This document shows, one piece after another, positions 50,537 to 63,000 of a stretch of DNA of 64,000 nucleotides; position 1 is the first letter of the stretch, and the number at the start of each line of letters is the position of its first letter. The stretch is from the NCBI GenBank assembly GCA_964017195.1, contig OZ024900.1, positions 27,273,929-27,337,928 of the forward strand. The letters are read 5' to 3'. This DNA comes from Siderastrea radians (lineage: Eukaryota > Cnidaria > Anthozoa > Scleractinia > Rhizangiidae). The notes below the pieces were generated by a model. That model did no database searches and was not told the origin of the DNA. It saw nothing but the letters and a program-made list of their open reading frames with translations. Made by a program: the position numbers and the translations under genes.

Positions 50537-51068
50537 TACGAGATATTGTGGTGGTGGCGGGCGAACGTAAAATATTGAGAACGGAGAAAAAATGAGAAGT
50601 CTCTTCTCTGCTCTCAATATTTCGATTTCGTGCGACACTATCTCAACGCCTGGAACAGGCTAGTGGTGGAGTTGAGCGCATTCTTGTAGCCCGGGTCCTG
50701 TAGTTATTTCCGTGTGGGTTCGTTGATGTTCGAGAGATCTGCGGTATTCCCAAGAGAGTGTTCTAGGCGGGGTTCTAGGCGATGGGAATAAAGACGGCTG
50801 CGTGGCTTACTGGTGTACGTGATCAGGAGCCCTGACATGATACAATAAAACTTAGAATAAACCTTCACAAAGCCGGAAGTATGCTGGCCGGGTCTGCAAG
50901 ACTGCAAGTTCTGCAGGTGAGCATTTGTCTCAGGAGAGTATCTTTGTTCTCCCTTGCCAAAAAATATTTGTTTGAAAAGTCCACCCTACTTGGTAAGTAA
51001 GTTGCTGCATTGAAACGAGGTCACCATTCCAAAATGGCGGACGCAGTTCACTAAAATCGACTAAAATC

Positions 51069-54000
51069 ATGTTGTCGCGAAGTTCTACACTTTACTGTCA
51101 AGTCAGGAGATTTTCCTTATTTCCTACATCAGTGTGCGTTCGGGTATGCTCCTCACAGTTTTGTAAGACTCTTGGTATCATCAATACAAGAAACATATTC
51201 TTCGAGACCCATGCAGCCCGTTTTGATAAACTAAGCGGGAACGGATTGTCCAGACTTCGTTTTCCCTATTTTAGAGGTCTAAGTACCGGACGCTGGCACC
51301 GTAATGAGCGTTACACTTACTTTGGTAGAACAGAGAATACCTCCACGGACGAATCGGCAAACATTTCTAATTTCAGTTCGGATTTTGCCGTCGAAGATGA
51401 CATGGCATCTCTTACAAAGCTTCGATCTGCCGTTGTGGAGTACACATTAGACGAAAATGGCTTCATGAACATACAAGATCTCGTGGATTTTCTTAAAAGA
51501 GAGAGTGCTATGGATATTTGTGTAATCGAGACTAGTGGAGACAGACGAGCTTATGTGGATTACTTTGTGATTGTCAGTGGCGTGTCGACTAGACATCTGC
51601 GGGCCATGGCGAAAAACTTGGAACAACTGGTAGGTGCAGATATCGTGTGCTCTTAGGACGATCTTTGTTCACGTTTGCAGTGTTCTCCTTATCAGGCAGT
51701 AACCGGTAAAATTTACCGCTTGTTACCGGTTAGCCGGAACCAGATAGAGGCCTGGATTAGAAACATCCAACAGTTTGCGATCGTGAAAGATTTATTATCG
51801 GATTGAATTATGAGAAGATTCATGTCCGTTGACTGCGTACCTAGCCTGCGCCGCAGACAGAATATGACTGTTAGATTACGTCTGCGACGCAGTCTTTTAT
51901 GTATCACGTAAGTCTAGTTTTAGTAACTTTTCTCATTGTCCATGCGTTTGTACAATATTAGACGTAGTGTTATCATCTCAACATTTCTAACTTCGTTAGA
52001 TAATAGTCTCATCTTCTCTTCGTTTCTCCCCACGTTTCTGCCTTAGCAAGATGTTAGTTGTATCTTTTCAACGCTTCTCTGTACGCTAGTACATTCCTAA
52101 GGTATTAGTCTTCTCGACATTTTCCATGCTATGCGAGAGTGTGTTCGTCAGTGGTGTAAGGTCTTATCTTCTCGACTGTCAACATTTCTTCGCACGTTAA
52201 AACATTCTCGACGTTTGTCCGTGTGCTAGTATATTCGTAATTTAGATGTTGTTAGTTGTATCTCCTTAACATTTCTCCGTACGTTAGCATTGTCGTAAGA
52301 TATTAGTGTTATCAACTTGACGTCTATATCTGTACGTTGGTTTGTCCAGGTTTGTTCGTAACGTACTCTTGGTATTGTCTTCTCCTCGAAGTTCTTCGTT
52401 TGTGCCTTTGTAAGGAGTATGTTTCATCTTCTAGGCGTTTCACAGTACGTTTTTTAGGCTGCTGTAAGCTTTTTCTTCTCGACGTTTATCTGTACATTAA
52501 TACATTCCATGTGACAGGAATTACAAACGTCAACCGTTTTGAAGGGTTTTCGAGACGTGTGTTAGCCTAGTGTCATGCCGGCTACATTCCGGGTCTCATG
52601 ACGACAATTCCACTCCAGGGTAGAAAACGATTTTCAACAGAGTTGCTTTACCGGTCTAAAAAAAGGTGAAACTTTTGTAATGAACTCAGAAAGCTTCATA
52701 CAATGCTCCAATTGCTCGCAACTTGAACCGAATAACCGCTTTTTTTGTTCGTAAAAACCAAAACCCGAATGTCAAAAAGGGAAAAACCAAAAACCGCGTT
52801 GGATACCAAAGCCCGAAAAAACTTGGGATTTTGAGTGCAAAAACTGAAAAACCAATCTCAAAGGTGACCAAAACCGAAAAACCCAATGCCCCCCCTCCGT
52901 CTGCTGAGCTGCTTGACTGATTCTGGAAAAGTGGAGCTGTATTCTACAGTTAAGGGGAGCAGGGATGGCGCAGACAATGGTGAGAGCGCTCACCTTCCAC
53001 CAACGTGGCCTGGGTTTGACTCCCGCTCCCGGTGTCGTATGTGGGTTGAATTTATTGTTGGTTCTTGTCCTTGCTCCGAGAGGTTCAATTTTCTTCAGGT
53101 ACTCCGGTTTTCTCCTCTCCTCAAAAACCAACATTTCCAAATTCCAATTCTATCCGGAACCCAAGGGCTACAAGTTTGTCAGTCCCAGACTGTTAGGCGT
53201 CACCCTTGTTAAACAAAGTTGATTTAGCCAAAACTGAAGAAAGTAAGCCTATTACAGACATTTGTCAGGCTATGTGGCAAGAGTTGCCACACAGCCATAC
53301 AAACATCTGTACAAAATGTTGTTAACTTTTGATTGCCCTGTTTCAAGCTGGTTTCCATCCTTTTTTCAAACTCTACATGTTGACTACATTTTATGACGCT
53401 ATATGATGTCTGTTATGATAAATGAAGAAAGATGGGAAGTTTTAAGGTCTACCCTGAAATGTATGTGACCAACTTTTTTTGTTAAAATTAAAATTCACTG
53501 TCCTTTTTTCTTTATCATCACCCAGAATGGTTTTATCATCGCTGATCCTAGCAGTATGCAGGATACACAAACTGTACGTTCACAATGAGAGTATGGGTCA
53601 ATTCTAGTCAATTCCCATTGGGGACTCAGATTTGTTCTTTGCTCCATGCTCCTGACATGTTCAATATTGCATTTTTCTTATCAACACCGTTAGAAAGTTT
53701 ATCTGGGAAATTTCGAATTTCAAGATCTAAACAGTGAGGTCAGCGAAGGTTACCCTATTGACAGAGTAAGAGCAGGGTTCGACATCTCCGCTCGCCAGGC
53801 CGCCCGATGCGAGTAAAAAGCAAGCAGGGCTAGAAAATGTTGTATGTTCAGTAGTGCGTGGGCAAGTAGAATTCTGTGGATTTTTTTAAATGTACCATAA
53901 GAACTCATTCCACTGGAACTACATTGTGAAGTTGTTGTTATTCTTGCTGTAAGCTGTTCTGAAACAAGACAGCTGCAAAACCATGGTGTATTTCACTCGG

Positions 54001-57000
54001 TCTTTCACACATCCATTGCGAGTGTTTCATTGCACATACTTGACTTGGTAACCACGCAACCCCCGGATTATTACCAGTTTGCTTAAGTTAGGCAAGATGG
54101 CAGGTGTTTTGCAACTGCATTGTCATTTACGTTAACTTTGTCTCTTTCAAGTAGATTGGGATTTTACTTGGCACAAAAAGCCTCTAAAAGTATCCTTAAA
54201 GGTACAAGGTTTGTTAAAATTCAAACATTTTGACAGCTAAGCTACGAATTTCGGACCTATTTTACCTAACTCTCGTAAACATATACGGAACAGTCGTCAC
54301 TCAATCGTTGAGATAAATATAATTTTGCTCCTTAGACTTGTTTTACACAGCAGTCGCTTAGCTGTTAAAGCTATTTTGGTCCTTCACAGTCTTTAGCTCT
54401 GCCGGGGTAAAGGTGATATGGGTGAAGAAAGACATTGGTAAGGAACCTGGGCAACTGAAATGTGCCGTGGGCTAGTAGATTTTTGAAGCTCACTTGCCTG
54501 GTGGCTAGTGACTCAACTCAAGAGATGTTGAACCCTGTAAGAGGGAGGGTAGATATTGTGTGGAGGGGGACAGGGGGGCAGGAGCCTGGGAGAAAAGGGG
54601 GCAGGAGGTGTACAGGAGGCGGGAGTAGAGGGGGTGGGAGTAGAGGGGGCGGGAGTAGAGGGGGGTGGGAGTAGAGGGGGTGGGAGTAGAGGGGCTGGGA
54701 GTAGAGGGGTGGGAAGTGGGATTCTCAAGGTGGTGGGAAGCGGGAATATATTGTGTAATATTTGCCAATCGAAAAAGCACAAAGAGGCGGAAGGCAACAA
54801 ATACAGGATAGGAACTGGGATTTAAGGGTATGGGAAGCGGGAGGTTTAAACCCCCCTGTCCCCCCCCCCACCCACTATTATGTGATTATTGATGCAGACG
54901 GACATATATGAAAAACAAGGACCACAGCCCATGTACCCGACCCTGTCAACCTGGTCCATAGACCATGTCACAGACCAGTCCATGGACCACCTCTGTGTAT
55001 CATCCCAGATACCCAGGCACCAATGATCTCAGCTACCCATCCCAGATCTCTGTTGAAATGGCTTAAAATTAGCCCATTTTAGGCACTGTTGGTTTCATTC
55101 CTTGGCTTAAAAAACAGATCGTGTGATGGCATGTTTGTCAACAGCAAGATCAATAACAATGAACTTGCATTGCAATAGATGAAGTTTAACTCATAGTTTA
55201 GCAAAACATCTTCAAGTAACGCCTTTCCACGAAAGACAGTTGGTACTGTGGTATTTACATGATTTCCTGTAGAAAGTGTTATCTGAGGAAATATTGGCCA
55301 CTGTCAGTTAAAATTCATCCATTGCAAGTTCAGCATTACTGATCTTGGGTCATTTTGCGGTCAACAGAATATGGTAGTCATGAAATCAGTGTTCAAATTC
55401 ATGTCTTTTATACATTCAGTGCATCATCCTGATATTGCAAAAAACACAGTGAGATTCAAGCCATTTTGATGGACATCTGGGATAAAAAATAAGAACCTTA
55501 TAATGATGTTAAGTGTCACATGTTCCATATTTTGGTTTTAAAGTTATATCTCTGTTTAGTGAGTTAAGAGCTGCAGCATTTGCTTTGTTTAAACTGTCCT
55601 CTTGCAGCCCTCTGTGTAATAAGCAGTAGCTGCACTGCATACACATACACAAAGTTCAACTGCCCAAACACAAAGTGCAACCAGTTGAAAATTGTTTGAG
55701 ATTAATGGGTTCAAGATGGCAAAAGTGGCATGGTGTCAGCAAAAAGACAAATCTGAGGGGAAAAAACGTGAACAAAGTTAGTGAAATATAGGAGTCCTGT
55801 GTAAGGGTTTTCAACCTCTCTTTTACCCCAGTGGTAATTTAACAACTTCTGTGGCAAAATTCAGCTACAAAAATAAGGGTGGTCCACAGAAGTGGTCCAT
55901 GGATTGGATCCACCTTAAGTGCAAGAAATTATCAGCAAAGAAAATGGAAGTTTCAGTTTTCAAAATAAGCCATTTTGTAGCGTTGAAGGCAAAGATAGGG
56001 ACTCTTGACATTGAAAGGTTGTTGATTCTCAGAAGAAAAAACCACACTTGCTGGTTATAGCGTGGCGACGTTCAATTATGTTAATGACACACCATTTATG
56101 TAATTAAGGGACACTATTGATATGGGGCCAATAAGTTGAACGTCAGTATCACCAAATGCATGATCACAGTTTGAAAAATATCTCAAGCGATGATAGCAAA
56201 ACCAAAATTTGCCCTCAATAAACACACTGAACTTGCCAGCAACAAGAATGGTGCATTTCATTGCATTGGATCTTTGCATGATTGGTTGTGTGGATGTGAC
56301 GTTTGTACAGATTTAAGCTCGTAATTTTTGTCCGGCGAAACAATACTTGAGGAAGATTTCTTTTTCAAAATATTAAAATTGCAGCCAGGAATCATAATAA
56401 GAAGTCTAAAAAAATGGTTTGACACTGGCTAAAAAACATTTAAAAAGGACGTTAATATTTTCAGGCATTTCAATCGAAAATCTTTGATCTTCATCAATGA
56501 CGGAATTAAAACTGTATCAGTAAAATATAATTATGCGGCCCTAAATTATGCAGATATTCAATGTATGAAAATGGGGGTGCAAGACACAGCAAGTTAGCAA
56601 AGGGAGGTGTAAATTCTAGGAATGTCAAGGTGATCATCGAGCTGCTTGGACTATTGATTTGAATTCAAAGAATGCTCAACACATACACGAGCACGATCAC
56701 ACCTTAAACTTCGACAAAATTAAAATGGTTGACAGAGCAACTATAATTACCATAAAAGACTGTTTGGTCATTTTCCAGTGTTCATCTTTTATTTGCATTT
56801 CCAGCCAGATTGGTTGTTTGTTAGGCCTAGTTTATAAGTCGAATTTAATTCAGACGAATTTAATTCACATTAAATTCGTCTATAGGTCGGCATTGTGATA
56901 CATTGTAATACATTAAAATAATATATGCATTTAACTCGACGCGTCGTTAGTGCGTCGTTTAAACTGGAGACCCTCTATCGATATTTTATCCATCTTGCCC

Positions 57001-60000
57001 AGACGGATAAAACGTCTAAGACGAATTTAATTCACCGGACATATTTAATTCGATTTAAACGTCGCACTATTGTCAAATTTAATTGCTTAACTGACCTTGA
57101 ATTAAATTCGTCTGAATTAAATTCGACGATACTGCGACGTATAAACTAGGCTTAATAGTTGATTCTATTTATTACAGTTTAGAGGTCATGAAGTGCGTGG
57201 TATTGGAAGAGATGGCCATGTTGTCATAGAAGGTTCAGAGAGCGATCACTGGGTGGCTTTAGATATTGGTAAGCATATAAAAAGCTATTTCTATGAATTA
57301 TAGCCCTACCTATGTACAATGAAGCCTCCTTTGTTTGAGAACACTGCCTCCTTTTGTTACTGCGTATATGTTCTGCGCATTTCTCGTCTGGTCCGAGATA
57401 TTCAGGTTTCTTAAGGAATTTGCCTTCTTCTACAAAAGTATTTTGTGCGGTTAATGACTATGTGGAAAAAGTAGATCTTTGCAAGGGCTATCAGAATCCA
57501 AAAAGAAAATTGGGGAGAACCTCTCATTTTTCAGAGATAATTGTGTTCAAAGCCATACATTCTTTGTATTTTTAAGTTTTTTTAGAATTATGGTTGCTTT
57601 TATCCCCGAAAAATGCATGGTTACTCACATTTTATCCTGAGTAGGTTAGGATTATTGCCATTTAGGAGCCTGGGTAGGATTCTCTGTGAACATACAGGAT
57701 CCTGAAAAATCCTTTAGGATCCTGTATAGGATTTCTAGCAGGGCTACAGTCAACTCTCGCCTTGCAGACACCCTATTAATACAGACAGCGGCTAAATCCC
57801 CGAAGAAAGTTACTGAAATTTAACTGGAACAAACTCTAGCTATTAAGGCCTCACATTATCAAGGACATACGGACACTTTGCTTGGTCCTGAGGACACAAT
57901 TTTATTGTTCTAACTCTCATTATAGCGGACATCGCGTGGCATCCCGTGAACAAATACTGCCAATGAAAATCTTCTTCATCTGTTTATTGATAACTGTCTT
58001 TGCCTTTTTGGGTGGATTTACATGACGATTGTATGGTTTTTCAGGTGGCCATCTTTAATTCACTTCTTCTCTTCCCCCGCAAAGCCAGCTTTGCAGTGTC
58101 GCTCCCCTGAATAGAATCGTCTAGTCTGTCCAAATATTTTCTTCTGCCATAAATTCTATAAATAATTAGCTGCAATTTGCAGCCCTATGCCATCTCAGCG
58201 GTTTGACTCCTTTTCCACAGATAGCCATGTATTCTTAGTGAATGTTCAGGTTCCTACTTGAATCCTTAAGAAATTTAAAGTTCTCATTGTCGAGAACCAT
58301 AAGGATTGGTAAAGAATAATATCCTTTTTTTATATATCCTTTATATTCTCCAATGTACTACTATACCAAAAAGCGTATAAAATTTCTGGTCATCTTCACA
58401 TGGAAAACCGGCTCTGGAGTTGGTACTGCAGTCAATGTTGATGTGAATACATGATTGCAAATCCCCTAGACTGTATAAAAATTTTCTAAGAATTTTTTCT
58501 CACACCCGCCATTATGGACTCTTGCTATTATGGACACCAAAGTGTGGTCCCAAAGGTGTAGCCAATCAGAGCACACACTTGCTAACATTCAGGGACTGTC
58601 TTCGCAATAACAGCTGATAGCCTGTCGGTGGGTAACAAATCAGAGAGTGTGCTAGCTCATATCCAGGAATTGTCTATATAATAAGAGCTGATAGCCTGTT
58701 AGCAGCGAGCCAATCAGATATACCTGCAGCGTTTTGGACCGTTGTTTTCTGTGAGTTTTTGGTCGAGCTCGACGTTACCTCGACTGGTTTGTTTAGCATA
58801 TGTGCGTGGTTTTTATTTCCTGTTTTGTTGTGTTGAGGTGAGTTCTGTTGTGTTTTGTTGTGTTGCAGTCCGTTGTGTTGTGTTGCGTTGCGTTGTGTTG
58901 TAATCCATTATGCTGTGTTGCGTTGCGTTGCGTTGTGTCTGTTTTGTTGCGTTGCGTTGCGTTGTGTTGTGATCCGTTGTGTTGTATCTGTTGAGTTGCG
59001 TTCCGTTGTGTTGCGTTGCCTTCAAATTCAGCATTTCTAGTATTCCTTCTATGTTAAAGTTGTACATTAGTAGACATACTCAACCAACCTCACTCACTGG
59101 CAGACAATCTCTACGCCAGAGAACTAGACAAACTCAACCACCCTTACCAAATAGATATAAGCCCACTACGTATACGCGACCAACTCGACAAACTCCACAA
59201 CCCTCACTCACTGGCAGACAAAATCTCCTCATCTCAACACAACGCGACAAACAAAACGACGCTTACCAAACAGACAAACTTAACAATCCTCTCTATTTTA
59301 AGACAGTACGAACCCACAACGCGACCAACTCGACAAAGTCAACTAACTGTCACGCGCTGAGGCAGACTAAAACTTCACACCTCGACGCAACTCCTTGCCA
59401 AATAGGCACACTTAATAATGCTCACTTTCTCTAAGACAGTAAGACCCACACAACTCGACATGCTCAACAAACCGTACTCACTGGCAGACAAAATCTCCAC
59501 GCCTCGACACAACTCGATAAACACAACGACCCTTACCAACTAGACAAACTCAACAAACCTCACTCACTGGCAGGATCCTGTATAGGATTTCTAGCAGGGC
59601 TACAGTCAACTCTCGCCTTGCAGACACCCTACTAATACAGACAGCAGCTAAATCCCCGAAGAAAGTTACTGAAATTTAACTGGAACAAACTCTCGCTATT
59701 AAGGCCTCTCATTATCAAGGACATACGGACACTTTGCTTGGTCCTGAGGACACAATTTTATTGTTCTAACTCTCATTATAGCGGACATCGCGTGGCATCC
59801 TTGAACAAATACTGCCAATGAAAATCTTCTTCATCTGTTTATTGATAACTGTCTTTGCCTTTTTGGGTGGATTTACATGACGATTGTATGGTTTTTCAGG
59901 TGGCCATCTTTAATTCACTTCTTCTCTTCCCCCGCAAAGCCAGCTTTGCAGTGTCGCTCCCCTGAATAGAATCGTCTAGTCTGCCCAAATATTTTCTTCT

Positions 60001-63000
60001 GCCATAAATTCTATAAATAATTAGCTGCAATTTGCAGCCCTATGCCATCTCAGCGGTTTGACTCCTTTTCCACAGATAGCCATGTATTCTTAGTGAATGT
60101 TCAGGTTCCTACTTGAATCCTTAAGAAATTTAAAGTTCTCATTGTCGAGAACCATAAGGATTGGTAAAGAATAATATCCTTTATATTCTCCAATGTACTA
60201 CTATACCAAAAAGCGTATAAAATTTCTGGTCATCTTCACATGGAAAACCGGCTCTGGAGTTGGTACTGCAGTCAATGTTGATGTGAATACATGATTGCAA
60301 ATCCCCTAGACTGTATAGAAATTTTCTAAGAATTTTTTCTCACACCTGCCATTATGGACTCTTGCTATTACGGACACCAAAGTGTGGTTCCAAGGGTGTA
60401 GCCAATCAGAGCACACACTTGCTAACATTCAGGGACTGTCTTCGCAATAACAGCTGATAGCCTGTCGGTAGGTAACAAATCAGAGAGTGTGCTAGCTCAT
60501 ATCCAGGAATTGTCTATATAATAAGAGCTGATAGCCTGTTAGCAGCGAGCCATTCAGATATACCTGCAGCGTTTTGGACCGTTTTTTTCTGTGAGTTTTT
60601 GGTCGAGCTCGACGTTACCTCGACTGGTTTGTTTAGCATATGTGCGTGGTTTTTATTTCCTGTTTTGTTGTGTTGAGGTGAGTTCTGTTGTGTTTTGTTG
60701 TGTTGCAGTCCGTTGTGTTGCGTTGCGTTGTGTTGTAATCCATTATGCTGTGTTGCGTTGCGTTGCGTTGTGTCTGTTTTGTTGCGTTGCGTTGTGTTGT
60801 GTTGTGATCCGTTGTGTTGTATCTGTTAAGTTGCGTTCCGTTGTGTTGCGTTGCCTTCAAATTCAGCATTTCTAGTAGTCCTTCTATGTTAAAGTTGTAC
60901 ATTAGTAGACATACTCAACCAACCTCACTCACTGGCAGACAATCTCTACGTCAGAGAACTAGACAAACTCAACCACCCTTACCAAATACATAAACTCAAC
61001 ATCTTTCACTTACTTTAAGACAGTACAAAGCCCACTACGTATACGCGACCAACTCGACAAACTCCACAACCCTCACTCACTGGCAGACAAAATCTCCTCA
61101 TCTCAACACAACGCGACAAACAAAACGACGCTTACCAAACAGACAAACTTAACAATCCTCTCTTATTTTAAGACAGTACGAATCCACAACGCGACCAACT
61201 CGACAAAGTCAACTAACTGTCACGCGCTGAGGCAGACTAAAACTTCACACCTCGACGCAACCCGACGCAACTCCTTGCCAAATAGGTAAACTTAATAATG
61301 CTCACTTTCTCTAAGACAGTAAGACCCACACAACTCGACATGCTCAACAAACCGTACTCACTGGCAGACAAAATCTCCACGCCTCGACGCAACTCGATAA
61401 ACACAACGACCCTTACCAACTAGACAAACTCAACAAACCTCACTCACTGGTAGACGAAATGTTCCAGACGTCGATATAACTCCACAAACGAGCCTTGCTA
61501 AAGAATCGATCAACAACCCTTACATACAATAAGACAGTACAAACCCCACCACGCGAACTAACTAGACATACTCGACCGACCGGCAAAGCAGCTCCACGAA
61601 TCGACAAAGTCAACAGACGGATTTCACCGTACACTGTAAACTTGGCAAACGACCAACTCAACAAACTCCACCGACTCTACTAGCAATTGTTTTAGACGAT
61701 CTTAACTCTTTCACCGTTTTATTTTCATCTATGAGCCAACTCATCAGTATATTCTTCCGAAAGATCAACCTTTCAACCCCGTAAAACTCCGTTGGCTCTA
61801 CTCAAAATGTAGACCAATTTTTTGCAATTGAATTATACAGTATTTGTTAAGTTTTTGGGTAAAGGGGTGCTTGTTAAAGCTCGCAGTATACTTAGAGGGG
61901 CTCAGTGTCACCTCGATCTTCATGTTCAGTTTTCGGTAGAAGAATGTTCTGAAAAATATTTCATATACTTTTTCTCGTACACGGAATGCTCTAGAACATT
62001 AACAGAAAGGAATCAAATGATTTTCGCAAAGGGAGATCAAACCATAGTCAGTTTCTGGCGATTTTGCCAAGAAACTAAGCAAAACTTTAGCCTAATACAA
62101 TGTTTTCAAGTTGCAATCCGTTTTCATCCCAGCGATCTGTGCCAAATGGACGCAGATATAGTTTCATTGAAGTTTCAGAGAACTGTTAGAGTAATTTTAA
62201 ACTACACTGAACCAGTATTTCGGGGTTTCCTCTGGTTGCAATATCTCTTTCAGCGTTTTATAGCAATCCTAAAAATTGGTGACAGTGCCCCTTAAACGTT
62301 AGCGATTCTTTTTAGCATATGAAATGGTCACCCAAATGCGCTCGTTAGTGAAAGAGATGAAATTTTGGCCAACTTAACCAGGGCAACTGAAGGCAGATAG
62401 ATAAAAAGAAGTCGTGATTACAGAACCTCCACGGAGAAAACGGTGTTTGCCTGTGGAGAATACACAGTGGAAGTTTTGCTTATTAAGTCGTCGAGTTAAT
62501 TGGTTGAGCTGGTCGAGCCGTTGTACGTCTGTCTAGTTGTTGCATCGAGTCGTGCAACGAAGGAACAGGAAAACTGAGAAATTTTAAGCCAACAAACTAG
62601 AGTAACAAGTAAGAGACAGATCACAACACATAACATCACATCACAGCACAACACAACACAAGACAACGCAGTACGAAGCAGACAACAAAACACAACAAAA
62701 CGCAACACAACGCAACGCAACACAACGCAACGCAACACAACTGGTCGAGGTAACGTCGAGCTCGACCAAAAACTCCACGAAAAAAAATTGGTCAAAAAAC
62801 GCTGCACATTTGCAATCAGAGCACATGCTTGTTCTTGCTCATATCCATGGGTTGTCTATATAATAAAAGCTGATAGCCTGTGAGTAACGAGCCAATCAGA
62901 TTGCATACTCCCTTATATCCAGGGGCTGTCTATGTAATAACAGCTGATAGCCTGTGAGTAGGGAGCCAATCTGAATCAGATCGCATGCTCCCTTATATCC

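Larger units (their letters stand above)
48067..51068. other. UBE2E-MALSU1 intergenic region
   Basis: No gene. It contains inverted repeats 48912..49018, 49047..49211 and 49819..49995, homopolymer C runs (about 49418 and 50220), and an X-box-like palindrome at 50523..50536. A YY1-like AAAATGGCGGAC at about 51033..51044 lies just upstream of the MALSU1 start. Confidence 0.6.
57716..59571. repeat. 1.86-kb tandem duplication in MALSU1 intron 2, unit 1
   Basis: Starts AGGATCCTGTATAGG and matches 59572..61450 in the same orientation with few differences. In order it contains a CAGTCAACTCTCGCC end preceded by TA (57745..57746), AT-rich DNA, two CCAAT/CAGCTG satellite units (58560..58722), a GTCGAGCTCGAC palindrome, a GTTGY array (about 58828..59020) and a CTCGACAAACTCAACA-type minisatellite (about 59060..59571). 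Confidence 0.93.

Noticed and set aside
54505..54825. Pro/Ser/Thr-rich and Gly/Arg-rich frames
   Set aside because: They are both strands of the 14-16 bp G-rich minisatellite and have no start context or partners.
58813..59067. Frames rich in Cys/Val or Asn/Thr in GTTGY arrays (also 60591..60902 and 62496..62826)
   Set aside because: Pentanucleotide repeats translate openly in several frames on both strands. Composition is pure repeat and has no gene structure.
57716..61450. CRISPR-like array in the CTCGAC minisatellite
   Set aside because: Repeats are variable, lack constant spacers, and the genome is eukaryotic.
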